In this document: piece by piece, positions 19,042 to 27,318 of the stretch | Layout of the letters: each line of letters opens with the position of its first letter | How positions within the stretch are numbered: the first letter of the stretch is position 1 | DNA from: Perlucidibaca piscinae DSM 21586 | Lineage (GTDB): Bacteria; Pseudomonadota; Gammaproteobacteria; Pseudomonadales; Moraxellaceae | Assembly: GCF_000420045.1 (NCBI RefSeq) | Contig: NZ_ATUE01000008.1 | Location: 1-64,000, forward strand | Length of the DNA stretch: 64,000 nt | Direction: 5' to 3' | Notes under the pieces: model-generated | What the model was told of the DNA's origin: nothing | What the model saw: only the letters and a program-made list of their open reading frames with translations | Databases searched by the model: none | Translations under genes and position numbers: made by a program

Positions 19042-19809
19042 ATGACCGTCAAGCATCAACTCAATGTTGCCAGCTCCGTGCTCGCGTCCACGCTGTCCAG
19101 CTGGCGCGGTGGCGGTGCCGGTCGCGCAGACTTCCGCCAGCCGCCGCAGGCACCGGTGCTGTACGAATTCGAAGCCTCGCCCTACTGCCGTCTGGTGCGT
19201 GAAGTGGCGACGGCACTGCATCTCGATCTCGACATTCGTCCCTGTCCCAAGGGCGGCACGCGTTTCCGTCCCGAGGCCGAGCGTCTGGGCGGCAAGCAGC
19301 AGTTTCCGCTGCTGCTGGACCCCAATACCGGCGCCATGATGTACGAGTCCGCCGACATCATTGACTACCTGTTCCGCACCTATGCCGGGCGACCCACCCC
19401 GGCGCGCTACCGTCCCAACCGCTGGCATGTCGCAGCCGGCCTCGCCAGCACGGTCAGCCGTGGTCTGCGCGGCCTCAAGGCGCTGCCGTCGCGGCCTGCC
19501 GGGCAGCCACTGGTGCTGTGGAGCTTCGAGGCCAGCCCCTATTCACGCCTGGTGCGCGAGCGCCTGAGCGAGCTCGAACTGCCCTATCGTCTCTGCAACC
19601 TCGGCAAGGAGCGCTGGCAGGACATCGGGCCAGCCACTTTCCGTCTGCAACGCGGGCCTTACACGCCGATCGCCGGCGGCAAGCGCGAGGAGTTCCTCAG
19701 GACCTACGGACGCGTGCAGGTGCCGTATCTGGAAGATCCGAACACCGGGGCCCGACTTTTCGAGTCGGAAGACATCCTCGCCTATCTCAATACCACCTAC
19801 GCCCTTTGA
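19042..19809 (+). CDS. Tandem GST N-terminal (thioredoxin-fold) domain protein
   Basis: A 255-residue protein with two copies of the glutathione S-transferase N-terminal fold and no GST C-terminal helical domain. Copy 1 (about residues 36-115) has YEFEASPYCRLVRE and DPNTGAMMYESADIIDYLF; copy 2 (about 156-255) has WSFEASPYSRLVRE and DPNTGARLFESEDILAYLN. The glutaredoxin-like active site reads SPYC in the first copy and SPYS in the second, so only the first keeps a Cys. Substrate is unknown; the SAD/SED motif normally binds the glutathione gamma-glutamyl group. Twelve bases separate it from the next gene. Confidence 0.85.
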   Translation: MTVKHQLNVASSVLASTLSSWRGGGAGRADFRQPPQAPVLYEFEASPYCRLVREVATALHLDLDIRPCPKGGTRFRPEAERLGGKQQFPLLLDPNTGAMMYESADIIDYLFRTYAGRPTPARYRPNRWHVAAGLASTVSRGLRGLKALPSRPAGQPLVLWSFEASPYSRLVRERLSELELPYRLCNLGKERWQDIGPATFRLQRGPYTPIAGGKREEFLRTYGRVQVPYLEDPNTGARLFESEDILAYLNTTYAL

Positions 19810-19820
19810 GGCCGAGCAAG

Positions 19821-20867
19821 ATGATGAACGTGATCACACACCCGGTGGCCGCCGCGCTTTTCGAGGCCCATGTCGAGCACACCCTGGAATTGCTGGGTGG
19901 CGACTTTCTTGCTGCGCATCTGTCCGCTGAAGTGGATGCCGGCCTCGTGCATGCCGCCCAGCTCACCCTGGGCGAGGTGGTGACGCGTGACCTGATCAAG
20001 GCCACCGTTCACACCTATGCCGTCGACATGCCGATGGCGGGCGGCATTCCCGAGCTGGTCGGTGACATTGCCCGCGCCCTGCATGCCCACCCCATGCATG
20101 ACAGCACGCGACTGGCCGACCTGATCTCCGATCACCAGGTGCGCGACATCATTGCCAAGGCCGTGGAGATGCGCGAGGTGCGCGAGCAGGCCATCGAGCG
20201 CGTGCTCGGCAACCCCATCCTGTCTGACATGGCGGCCGATCTCATCTATCGCGGCATCAAGGGTTACCTGGCGCAGAGCAACGACGCCGCCAAGGCCATT
20301 CCCGGCGCCGGCACGCTGATGAGCCTGGGCAAGTCCGTGCTCAGCAAGGCATCGCCGGGACTGGAGAGGTCGCTGGATGAAGGCCTGCTCAACTATGTCC
20401 AGAAGAGCACGCGTGCCACGCTGCTGAGCAGCAAGAACGCGCTGCTGCAGCGCCTCAGTGATGAGGCCATCGAGCGTGTGGCGCTGGATTTCTGGGGCGA
20501 GATCAAGCACCAGCCGGCCAGCGTGCTGCGTGACTACGTGTCTGCCGAGTCGCTCGAGGAGTGGTTTGTCATCGGCTACGAATACTGGCGCAGCGAGCTG
20601 CGTCACACGCCGACCTATTCCGCCGTCATCAATGTCGGCATCGACTGCTTCTTCGACAAGTACGAAGGTGCCACCTTGGCGCATCTGCTCGAGGAAGTCG
20701 GCGTCACCCGCGACATGATCCTGCGCGAGGCGCTGCGGTTCGCGCCACCGGTGATCGCCGTGCTGCGCGAGCGCGGCGTGCTCGAGGACATGGTGCGCCG
20801 CCAGCTGCTGCCGTTCTATGCCTCCGGCCGTCTTGAGCACGTGCTGGCGGCACACGGCGTTCAGTAA
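19821..20867 (+). CDS. Unnamed 348-residue protein, paralogue B
   Basis: This is a helical, soluble-looking protein of no family I can name. It shares the core motifs of the product at 17153-18160: NPI, then (A/S)D-x2-YR-x-I, PG-x3-L and GK-x-V, over about residues 130-230. C-terminal regions also correspond (LEEVGVTRDMILREALRFA here, LEDLGITREQLVREVVAIG there). Two ATGs at 19821 and 19824 are possible. Neighbours are the tandem-GST protein upstream and a DUF2058 gene downstream, all on the plus strand and closely spaced. Confidence 0.85.
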   Translation: MMNVITHPVAAALFEAHVEHTLELLGGDFLAAHLSAEVDAGLVHAAQLTLGEVVTRDLIKATVHTYAVDMPMAGGIPELVGDIARALHAHPMHDSTRLADLISDHQVRDIIAKAVEMREVREQAIERVLGNPILSDMAADLIYRGIKGYLAQSNDAAKAIPGAGTLMSLGKSVLSKASPGLERSLDEGLLNYVQKSTRATLLSSKNALLQRLSDEAIERVALDFWGEIKHQPASVLRDYVSAESLEEWFVIGYEYWRSELRHTPTYSAVINVGIDCFFDKYEGATLAHLLEEVGVTRDMILREALRFAPPVIAVLRERGVLEDMVRRQLLPFYASGRLEHVLAAHGVQ

Positions 20868-20874
20868 GGGGCAC

Positions 20875-21402
20875 ATGATGGCGATCTCGCTCAAGGATCA
20901 GCTGCTCAAGGCCGGGCTGGCTGATGCCAAGAAGGCCCGTCAGGCCGATCATGCCCGGCGCCAGGCGGCCAAGGGCCGCGTCGATGGTCCCACGGCCGCC
21001 GAGCTGGCCCAGCAGGCCCGGGTCGAGCAGGCCGAGCGTGATCGCGAGGCCAATCGCCAGATCCAGCTGGCTCAGCAGGAAAAGGCGATTGCCGCGCAGA
21101 TACGCCAGCTCATCGAGGTGCATCGCATTGTGCGCGGTGGCGATGTCGCCTGGCAGTTCGTCGATGCGCGCAAGGTCAAGAAGCTGCTGGTCAGCGGCGT
21201 GCAGCAGGACCAGCTGGTGCGTGGCGTGCTCGCGGTGGTGCGGCTGGGCGAGGGCTACGAGCTGGTGCCGGCGGCGATTGCCGGCAAGATCGCGCAGCGT
21301 GACGCCGCCTGCATCGTCTGCCTGAACGAGCGCAGCACGACGACCGTGGCCGAGGATGATCCCTATGCCGACTATCCGATCCCGGATGACCTGATGTGGT
21401 GA
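20875..21402 (+). CDS. DUF2058 family nucleoid-associated-like protein (YaiL type)
   Basis: A 175-residue protein. The first half is a charged, Ala/Arg/Gln-rich helix that may form a coiled coil (starting MMAISLKDQLLKAGLADAKK); the second half is a compact domain with DVAWQFVDARKVKKLLVS and a C-terminal acidic tail ending DPYADYPIPDDLMW. This arrangement is typical of DUF2058/YaiL. Function is not established. It follows paralogue B by 7 bases. Confidence 0.87.
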   Translation: MMAISLKDQLLKAGLADAKKARQADHARRQAAKGRVDGPTAAELAQQARVEQAERDREANRQIQLAQQEKAIAAQIRQLIEVHRIVRGGDVAWQFVDARKVKKLLVSGVQQDQLVRGVLAVVRLGEGYELVPAAIAGKIAQRDAACIVCLNERSTTTVAEDDPYADYPIPDDLMW

Positions 21403-21438
21403 TGACCGCATGAGCCTGGTGCAGACGTCGGCCGGCCA

Positions 21439-21466
21439 TTGACAGCCGGCGCTGCCTGCCTAGAAT
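21439..21466 (+). promoter_or_regulatory. Sigma70 promoter for the lpxO-like gene
   Basis: TTGACA (21439-21444), a 16-base spacer and TAGAAT (21461-21466) give a near-consensus sigma70 promoter. It lies 30 bases before the start codon of the dioxygenase gene. Confidence 0.8.
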
Positions 21467-21496
21467 TCCGCCGTTTTCCGCGACGGGATCTCAGCC

Positions 21497-22396
21497 ATGA
21501 AGTGGGTCATTCTTGCGATTTTCGTGCTGTCGGCGCTCTACGTGCAGCGTCGCGGCAAGGTCAGGCATCCGTTCTTTCGCCAGTTCTTCGATCACTCCAC
21601 CCTGCTTGCCCCGATCAACGTGATCATGTACTGGTTCTCCAGGGTGCCGACCACGCCCTATCTGTCCAGTGACAGCTTTCCCGACCTCAAGGTGCTGGAA
21701 GCGAACTGGGAGACCATTCGCGACGAGGCGCAGGCGCTGGCGGACAAGGGGCTGATCAGGGCCTCCGCCACGCACAACGACCTCGGTTTCAACTCCTTCT
21801 TCAAGGTCGGCTGGAAGCGCTTCTACCTGAAGTGGTACGACAGCGGCCACCCGTCCGCCATGGAGCTCTGTCCGCAGACCACACAGCTGGTGCGCGGTCT
21901 GGATTCGGTGAAGGCCGCCATGTTCACCGAGCTGCCGCCGGGCAGCCGTCTGGTGCGTCATCGCGATCCGTTTGCCGGTTCGCTGCGGTATCACCTGGGC
22001 CTGATCACCCCCAATGACGATCGCTGCTTCATCGATGTCGACGGTGAACGCTACAGCTGGCGTGATGGTGAAGGCGTGATGTTCGACGAGACCTACATCC
22101 ACTATGCCGAGAACCGGACCGACGCCAACCGCATCATCCTGCTCTGCGACATCGAGCGCCCTATGACCCGGCGCTGGGCCCAGGCCCTGAATCACTGGTT
22201 CGCACGCACGGTGATGACGGCGGCCAGCTCGCCCAACACCGATGACGACAACACCGGTGCCCTCAATCGCGCCTTCCGCCATGTCTACAAGCTGCGTCTG
22301 CGCGCCAAGGCGCTGAAGAAGCAGAATCGCAGGCTCTACTACGTGCTCAAGTGGCTTATCCTTGGCGGCCTGCTGGCCTGGATCTTCATCTTCTGA
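21497..22396 (+). CDS. lpxO: Fe(II)/2-oxoglutarate dioxygenase, LpxO-like lipid A hydroxylase
   Basis: A 299-residue aspartyl/asparaginyl beta-hydroxylase family protein with a membrane helix at each end (residues 2-16 and about 280-298). Iron ligands are H155 and D157 (LVRHRDPFAG) and H202, with the 2-oxoglutarate Arg at 212 (HYAENRTDANRIIL). LpxO adds a 2-hydroxyl to a secondary acyl chain of lipid A at the inner membrane. The topology and length favour LpxO over soluble asparagine hydroxylases, but the substrate is inferred. Confidence 0.83.
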   Translation: MKWVILAIFVLSALYVQRRGKVRHPFFRQFFDHSTLLAPINVIMYWFSRVPTTPYLSSDSFPDLKVLEANWETIRDEAQALADKGLIRASATHNDLGFNSFFKVGWKRFYLKWYDSGHPSAMELCPQTTQLVRGLDSVKAAMFTELPPGSRLVRHRDPFAGSLRYHLGLITPNDDRCFIDVDGERYSWRDGEGVMFDETYIHYAENRTDANRIILLCDIERPMTRRWAQALNHWFARTVMTAASSPNTDDDNTGALNRAFRHVYKLRLRAKALKKQNRRLYYVLKWLILGGLLAWIFIF

Positions 22397-22426
22397 TGAT
22401 CGGGGCCGGCTCTGACGGAGCGGTCC

Positions 22427-23446
22427 ATGTCCAATTCTGCCGGTGCGGCCCATGGTCTCGTGGACGAGGCCTATGCCGCACTCACGCCCGATCACGTGAT
22501 CCAGGCCGTGGAGTCCAGCGGACGTCGCTGCGATGCCCGTGTCTTTGCCCTCAACAGCTACGAGAACCGTGTCTACCAGGTCGGCATCGAGGACGAGGCG
22601 CCCCTGATTGCCAAGTTCTACAGGCCCGGTCGCTGGAGCGATGCCCAGCTGCGCGAGGAGCATGCCTTCACGCGTGAGCTGGCCGCCGCCGAGTTGCCGG
22701 TGATCGCGCCGCTGGCCGATGCCCATGGCGAGACCCTGTTTCGCGACGGCCCCTACCGGTTCGCGCTGTTCCCGCGCAAGGGTGGCCAGGGCCTGGAGGC
22801 GGGCGACCCCGAGCAGCTGTACCGCATGGGCCTGCTGCTCGGGCGTCTGCACGCGGTGGCGGCCTCGGGAACATTCCAGGCGCGCCCGCGGCTGACGGCC
22901 GAGCGCTATCTCGATCAGCCCCGCGAAGCGGTGCTGCAGCTGCTGCCGTCGCACTGGCTGACGGCCTATCAGGATGTGCTGGCAGGCATCCGCCATGAGG
23001 TCGAGGCCTCCGGCGTGTTCGACTGGCCCGGGCTGCGCTGCCAGGGCGACTGTCATCCCGGCAATGTGCTGTGGACGCGCGATGACGGTCCCTGGCTGCT
23101 GGACTTCGATGACTGCCAGACAGCGCCGGCGGTGCAGGATCTGTGGATGCTGCTGTGCGGTGACGAGCGCGAGCGCCGTCTGCAGCTGGACGAGCTGCTG
23201 GCCGGCTACGAGACCTTCCGCGAGCTGGATCGGCGCGAGCTGGCGCTGATCGAGCCCCTGCGCGCGCTGCGCATGGTGCATTACATGGGCTGGCTGGCCA
23301 TGCGCTGGCAGGATCCCGCATTTCCGTCGGCGTTTCCCTGGTTCGGCACGGAGGCGTGCTGGAGCGAGCACGTGCAGGATCTGGGTCGGCAGCTGGAGCG
23401 CTTGCGCGAGCAGGGCCGGAATGACGGATGGCAGTCGCTGAACTGA
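22427..23446 (+). CDS. srkA: Stress response serine/threonine kinase SrkA (RdoA/YihE)
   Basis: A 339-residue aminoglycoside-phosphotransferase-fold kinase. The catalytic loop QGDCHPGNVLW has D208, and the metal-binding LLDFDDC has D226. The N-terminal FALNSYENRVYQVG and IAKFYRPGRWS match YihE/SrkA, a Ser/Thr kinase linked to extracytoplasmic stress survival. Here it is not next to dsbA, its enterobacterial partner. The start is 30 bases after the lpxO stop. Confidence 0.9.
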   Translation: MSNSAGAAHGLVDEAYAALTPDHVIQAVESSGRRCDARVFALNSYENRVYQVGIEDEAPLIAKFYRPGRWSDAQLREEHAFTRELAAAELPVIAPLADAHGETLFRDGPYRFALFPRKGGQGLEAGDPEQLYRMGLLLGRLHAVAASGTFQARPRLTAERYLDQPREAVLQLLPSHWLTAYQDVLAGIRHEVEASGVFDWPGLRCQGDCHPGNVLWTRDDGPWLLDFDDCQTAPAVQDLWMLLCGDERERRLQLDELLAGYETFRELDRRELALIEPLRALRMVHYMGWLAMRWQDPAFPSAFPWFGTEACWSEHVQDLGRQLERLREQGRNDGWQSLN

Positions 23447-23537
23447 CCAGTGGTAGTGCCCTCGACGCAGGCTGGGAGTATCGTTAGCCAACTGTTGTCT
23501 GGTTATTTTCTGACCGCCAAGCGCAGGGGGCGCGCCG

Positions 23538-23867
23538 ATGTCCGTCAGTCCGTTGCTGGAACTGCTGCAAGACTGGGAAACCGGCCAGGTATCGCGTCGT
23601 CACCGGCTGTCCCATGTGGTTGGCCTGCATCTGCACGCCACCGACCTCATCAAGCTGCGGGCCTTGGGCTCGCTGTATCAGCTCGATGAGTCGGACATCA
23701 TTTCCAGCCTGCTGCATGTGGCTCTGCTGGAGCTGGAGGGCAGTCTGCCCGGTGATGCCCCGCTGGGGGCGACGGCGCTGGATCCCGTGCTCTCCGGTCA
23801 TCTCGGCGGGCCGGTCACCATGCCACGCTACCTCGACAAGATCCGCGAGATTGCCCGCGGCGGCTGA
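23538..23867 (+). CDS. Small unknown protein with an RHH-like helical segment
   Basis: A 109-residue protein I cannot assign. The segment HVVGLHLHATDLIKLRALGS followed by LYQLDESDIISSLLHVALLE has the strand-helix-helix spacing of ribbon-helix-helix DNA-binding proteins, but this is weak. The C-terminus (DPVLSGHLGGPVTMPRYLDK) is not basic. It sits 91 bases after srkA and before the nitroreductase, on the same strand. Confidence 0.7.
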   Translation: MSVSPLLELLQDWETGQVSRRHRLSHVVGLHLHATDLIKLRALGSLYQLDESDIISSLLHVALLELEGSLPGDAPLGATALDPVLSGHLGGPVTMPRYLDKIREIARGG

Positions 23868-23954
23868 CTCCTGCCGATCCTTCCGTCATCTGTCGGTTTG
23901 ACTCCCGCTGCCTGCTTGGCTAGTTTCGCCCATGAAACCAGTCAGGAGTCGCCC

Positions 23955-24740
23955 ATGTCGGACGCCAGCCAGCCGGCTTCCCATCAGACCATCCTGGTCG
24001 ATGGCAAGCCCCGTTACCATGAACCCGCGCCCCAGGGCATCGATGTCGAGCAGTTTCGCCAGGTGGTGACCAGCCGCCGCTCGGTGCGCAAGTTCACCCG
24101 CAAGCCCATTCCCCGCGAGGTGCTCGATGACTGCCTGGACATGGCCCTGCTGGCACCCTGTTCCTCGGGCCTGCAGCCCTGGGAGTTCTATGTCGTGCGC
24201 TCGCCCGAGAAGAAGGCGAAGCTGGTCAAGGCCTGCATGAGTCAGCTGGCTGCCAAGACGGCTGCCGAGCTCATCGTCTGTGTCGCCCGCACTGATCGCA
24301 TCGATGACTTTGCCCGCAAGATGCTGCGCGAGTGGCCGATGCCGGATGTCCCCAAGCTGGTGCAGCGCTATTACCAGCTGATTCCCTACAACTACGCGCC
24401 GGGCCCGCTGAACAGCTTCGCGCTGGTCAAGAAGGCCGCCTTTGCTGCCGGCGGTCTGTTCGCCGCCGTGCCGCGCGGTCCCTACACCAGTTCCGAAGTG
24501 CAGCTCTGGGCTGCCAAGAGCACGGCACTGGCGTGCGAGAACCTGGTGCTGGCTTTCCGCGCCCACGGCTACGACACCTGCATGATGGAGGGCTTTGACG
24601 AAGTGCGCGTGCGCAAGCTGCTCAAGCTCGACGACGGCGCTTTCCCGATCATGGTGGTGGGGGCGGGTGAGCGTGCCGACGATGGCGTGTTCTGGCCTCA
24701 GGTGCGTTTCGAGCGCGAGCTCTTCGTGCACGAGGTCTGA
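23955..24740 (+). CDS. Nitroreductase family FMN oxidoreductase
   Basis: A 261-residue nitroreductase-fold protein. The FMN-binding N-terminal motif is TSRRSVRKFTRKPIPREVLD (about residues 38-57), followed by APCSSGLQPWEFYVV; a C-terminal VVGAGER segment is the usual GYP-like FMN contact region. Such enzymes reduce quinones, nitro groups or enones with NAD(P)H; the physiological substrate cannot be told. CAGGAG lies 6 bases before the ATG. It converges with fadI. Confidence 0.87.
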   Translation: MSDASQPASHQTILVDGKPRYHEPAPQGIDVEQFRQVVTSRRSVRKFTRKPIPREVLDDCLDMALLAPCSSGLQPWEFYVVRSPEKKAKLVKACMSQLAAKTAAELIVCVARTDRIDDFARKMLREWPMPDVPKLVQRYYQLIPYNYAPGPLNSFALVKKAAFAAGGLFAAVPRGPYTSSEVQLWAAKSTALACENLVLAFRAHGYDTCMMEGFDEVRVRKLLKLDDGAFPIMVVGAGERADDGVFWPQVRFERELFVHEV

Positions 24741-24799
24741 TGCCGGCAGCCCCCTCTCCGTCGGCAATCCGCTGCTGCTGACGGAGGGAGGGCAGGGTG

Positions 24800-26101
24800 T
24801 CAGTCCGCTTCCAGCACCATGGCGGCGCCAATGCCGCCGGCCGCGCAGGCCGTGGTCAGCGCGAAGCCGCCGCCACGACGCTTGAGCTCGTGCAGGGCCT
24901 GGGCGATCACGCGGGCGCCGGTGGCACCGAAGGGATGCCCGTAGGCAAGGCTGCCGCCATTCACGTTGAGCAGGCTGCGGTCGATCTCTCCCAACGCCTT
25001 GTCCAGTCCCAGTTCATCACGCGCATAGCGGTCACTGGCCAGTCCGCGCAGATTGCAGGCCAGCTGGCCGGCAAATGCCTCGTGCATGTCCACCAGGGTG
25101 AGGTCGGCCAGCGTCAGGCCGGCACGTGCCATGGCGATGGGGGCGGCCTTGACCGGGCCCATGAGCAGATCGTCCTGCGGTGTCTTGGCAGCAAAGGCGT
25201 AGGAGCGGATGTAGCCCAGCACCTCGCGGCCTTCGGCCTGGGCCCGCGCTTCGCTCATCAGCAGCAGGGCGGCTGCGCCATCGGTGAGCGGGCTGGCATT
25301 GCCAGCAGTGACCGAGCCGCTGCCACTGGTATCGAACACCGGCTTCAGGCGGTCGTAGCTGGCGCGTTCGGACTGCATGCGCACGAGGTTGTCCGCCTTC
25401 AGCGGGCCGGTCGGCAGATCCACCGTCATGACCTGGTCATCCAGGCGTCCTTCGCGCCAGGCGCGTGCCGCGTTGCTGTGCGAGGCGTGGGCAAGATCAT
25501 CCTGCTCGGCACGGCTGACCCCCCATTTCCTGACCATCTTTTCCGTGCTCTGGCCCATGGTTTCGCCGACCGAGAACTCGGTGATCGAGGGCTGACGGGG
25601 CAGGATGTCACCGGGGCGCAGCGTTGCCAGCAGCTTCAGGCGCTCGCCAGCGGAGCGCGCGAAGCTGACATCGCGCAGGGTTGAGGAGAATTTTGCCGAC
25701 ATGGGCAGGCGCACGCTGCTGGTCGAGTCCGTGCCGCCGGCGATGACCACCTCGGCACTGCCGGCCAGAATGCTTTCGGCCGCGCTGGCAGCGGTCTGGA
25801 AGCTGGTGGCACAGGCGCGGGTGATGGAGTAGGCATCAAGATCGTGCAGCCCCAGCTGCAGGGCGATTTCACGCGCGATGAACGGCGCCTCCGGGATCAT
25901 CACCGTCATGCCATAGACGAGCTGATCGACATCCTGCGGCCTGAGCTGGTTGCGCTTCATGAGTTCGCGCACGGCCAGCGCGCCGAGATCAATGGCACTG
26001 AGGTCGCGATAGTGCGTGGCAATGCGGGCAAAGGGCGTGCGCAGGCCGTCGACGACGGCGATGCGGCCACGGTGGTTGCGCAGGTTCTGGCGTGTGCTCA
26101 T
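24800..26101 (-). CDS. fadI: Acetyl-CoA C-acyltransferase (3-ketoacyl-CoA thiolase), FadI type
   Basis: A 433-residue thiolase. The nucleophilic C97 is in TRACATSFQ; other active-site motifs are DMHEAFAGQ, YGHPFGATGAR and the C-terminal TACAAGGIGAAMVLE. Length and the insertions around residues 200-260 fit FadI more than FadA. It releases acetyl-CoA in fatty acid beta-oxidation. The usual partner fadJ is not adjacent; an isolated thiolase is therefore likely to be expressed on its own. Confidence 0.87.
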   Translation of the reverse strand: MSTRQNLRNHRGRIAVVDGLRTPFARIATHYRDLSAIDLGALAVRELMKRNQLRPQDVDQLVYGMTVMIPEAPFIAREIALQLGLHDLDAYSITRACATSFQTAASAAESILAGSAEVVIAGGTDSTSSVRLPMSAKFSSTLRDVSFARSAGERLKLLATLRPGDILPRQPSITEFSVGETMGQSTEKMVRKWGVSRAEQDDLAHASHSNAARAWREGRLDDQVMTVDLPTGPLKADNLVRMQSERASYDRLKPVFDTSGSGSVTAGNASPLTDGAAALLLMSEARAQAEGREVLGYIRSYAFAAKTPQDDLLMGPVKAAPIAMARAGLTLADLTLVDMHEAFAGQLACNLRGLASDRYARDELGLDKALGEIDRSLLNVNGGSLAYGHPFGATGARVIAQALHELKRRGGGFALTTACAAGGIGAAMVLEAD

Positions 26102-26314
26102 GACAGGTATCCGGGGATAGGGGCGGGAAGCGCCCGGTCAGCGGATTCTGGCAGTGCGGTGACAGCCGTCAATGACATGCCGGGGTGACCGTAATGCTCA
26201 GCACGGCATGCCGGTGGTGACGATCACTTGACTTGCCTCGCCAAGGCCTCAGACTCGCGCTGCATGGTCATGCCACAGGCATGCCGTGATTCCCTGGATT
26301 CCGAGAGAACCGAG

Positions 26315-27181
26315 ATGAAGAAGTTGTGGGCTGTTCTGGCCATCCTGCTGTCGTTCACCCTGACCCTTGAAGCGGTCCACGCCAAGCGTCTTGGCGGTGG
26401 CAAGACCTTCGGCCGCACCTATCAGACCGCGCCTGCACCGCAGCGCCAGGATGCCATGCCGGCCAGCAGCCCGCAGCAGGCTGCCAAGCCCGCTGCCGCA
26501 CCATCGACCGGCAAGGGCATGATGGGTGGTCTGCTCGGCGGTCTGCTGGCGGGCGGTCTCATCGCGGCGCTGTTTGCCGGCGGTGCCTTTGACGGCCTGC
26601 AGATCATGGATGTCGTGCTCATTGCGGCGCTCGTGTTTCTGATCTTCTTCATCCTGCGACAGCTGCGTGGCGGCGCCGGCAGGCGCCAGCCGTCCTACGC
26701 GACGGCCGCTCCGGCGGCCGCATCGGTGCAGACGCGCAACAGTGCCACGCCGGTTTTCGGCAGTGCCGCCGGCAGCCCGCGTGCCGCCGCGCCCGCAGTA
26801 CCCATGAACCTGCCCCTGGGTTTTGATTCGCCGGCCTTCCTGACGGGTGCCGGCGAGCACTACCGCATTCTGCAGGCGGCCTGGAACAGCAATGATCTGG
26901 CCACGATCCGCGAGTACTGCACGCCGGCGCTCTACGATCAGCTGCGTGTCGAGCGCGCGGCCCTGCCGGCCGAGCAGCACACCGAGATCCTGGCGCTGGA
27001 CGCCGATCTGGTGCGCGCCGACCAGCAGTTCGGCATGGCCGAGGTCAGCGTGCGCTTCCGTGGCCGCTACCGCGATGCCGTCGAGGGTGTCGAAGAGGAC
27101 TTCACTGACATCTGGCATCTGGAGCGTGACTGCAGCAAGGCCGATGCCCCCTGGCATGTCACCGGTGTTGAAACGCTCTGA
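26315..27181 (+). CDS. Tim44-like domain membrane protein
   Basis: A 288-residue protein: signal or anchor (residues 4-22), a Gly/Ala/Pro-rich stretch (KRLGGGKTFGRTYQTA), two hydrophobic segments (about 72-90 and 95-116, IMDVVLIAALVFLIFFILRQ), a low-complexity linker and a C-terminal Tim44-like domain (about 180-288, HYRILQAAWNSNDLATIREY). Bacterial Tim44-like proteins of this layout are widespread in Proteobacteria but their job is unknown. ATG 26315 is chosen because it gives the signal segment; the frame is open further upstream. The 213-base gap before it holds no gene. Confidence 0.88.
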   Translation: MKKLWAVLAILLSFTLTLEAVHAKRLGGGKTFGRTYQTAPAPQRQDAMPASSPQQAAKPAAAPSTGKGMMGGLLGGLLAGGLIAALFAGGAFDGLQIMDVVLIAALVFLIFFILRQLRGGAGRRQPSYATAAPAAASVQTRNSATPVFGSAAGSPRAAAPAVPMNLPLGFDSPAFLTGAGEHYRILQAAWNSNDLATIREYCTPALYDQLRVERAALPAEQHTEILALDADLVRADQQFGMAEVSVRFRGRYRDAVEGVEEDFTDIWHLERDCSKADAPWHVTGVETL

Positions 27182-27318
27182 GGTCGTCGCCCGGACGGAT
27201 GCCCTGTGTGTCCGTCCGGGCAATGTGCTAGCGTCGTCGTGACAGGGCCGCAAGCCCGTTGATGCCGGTCCTGCCTGTCGTGTTGACCTGTCTCCCTGGC
27301 AACGAAAGGACGAAGACC

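Noticed and set aside
21491..23491. A 666-codon minus-strand frame over lpxO-srkA
   Set aside because: Active-site motifs of the plus-strand genes are intact; the minus frame has none.
24752..24792. Inverted repeat between the nitroreductase gene and fadI as a bidirectional terminator
   Set aside because: About nine paired bases with a wobble, a 17-base loop and no T-run on either side.
27189..27221. Perfect 10-bp inverted repeat after the Tim44-like gene as a terminator
   Set aside because: The loop is 13 bases and no T-run follows; it may be a weak or factor-dependent stop but I would not list it.
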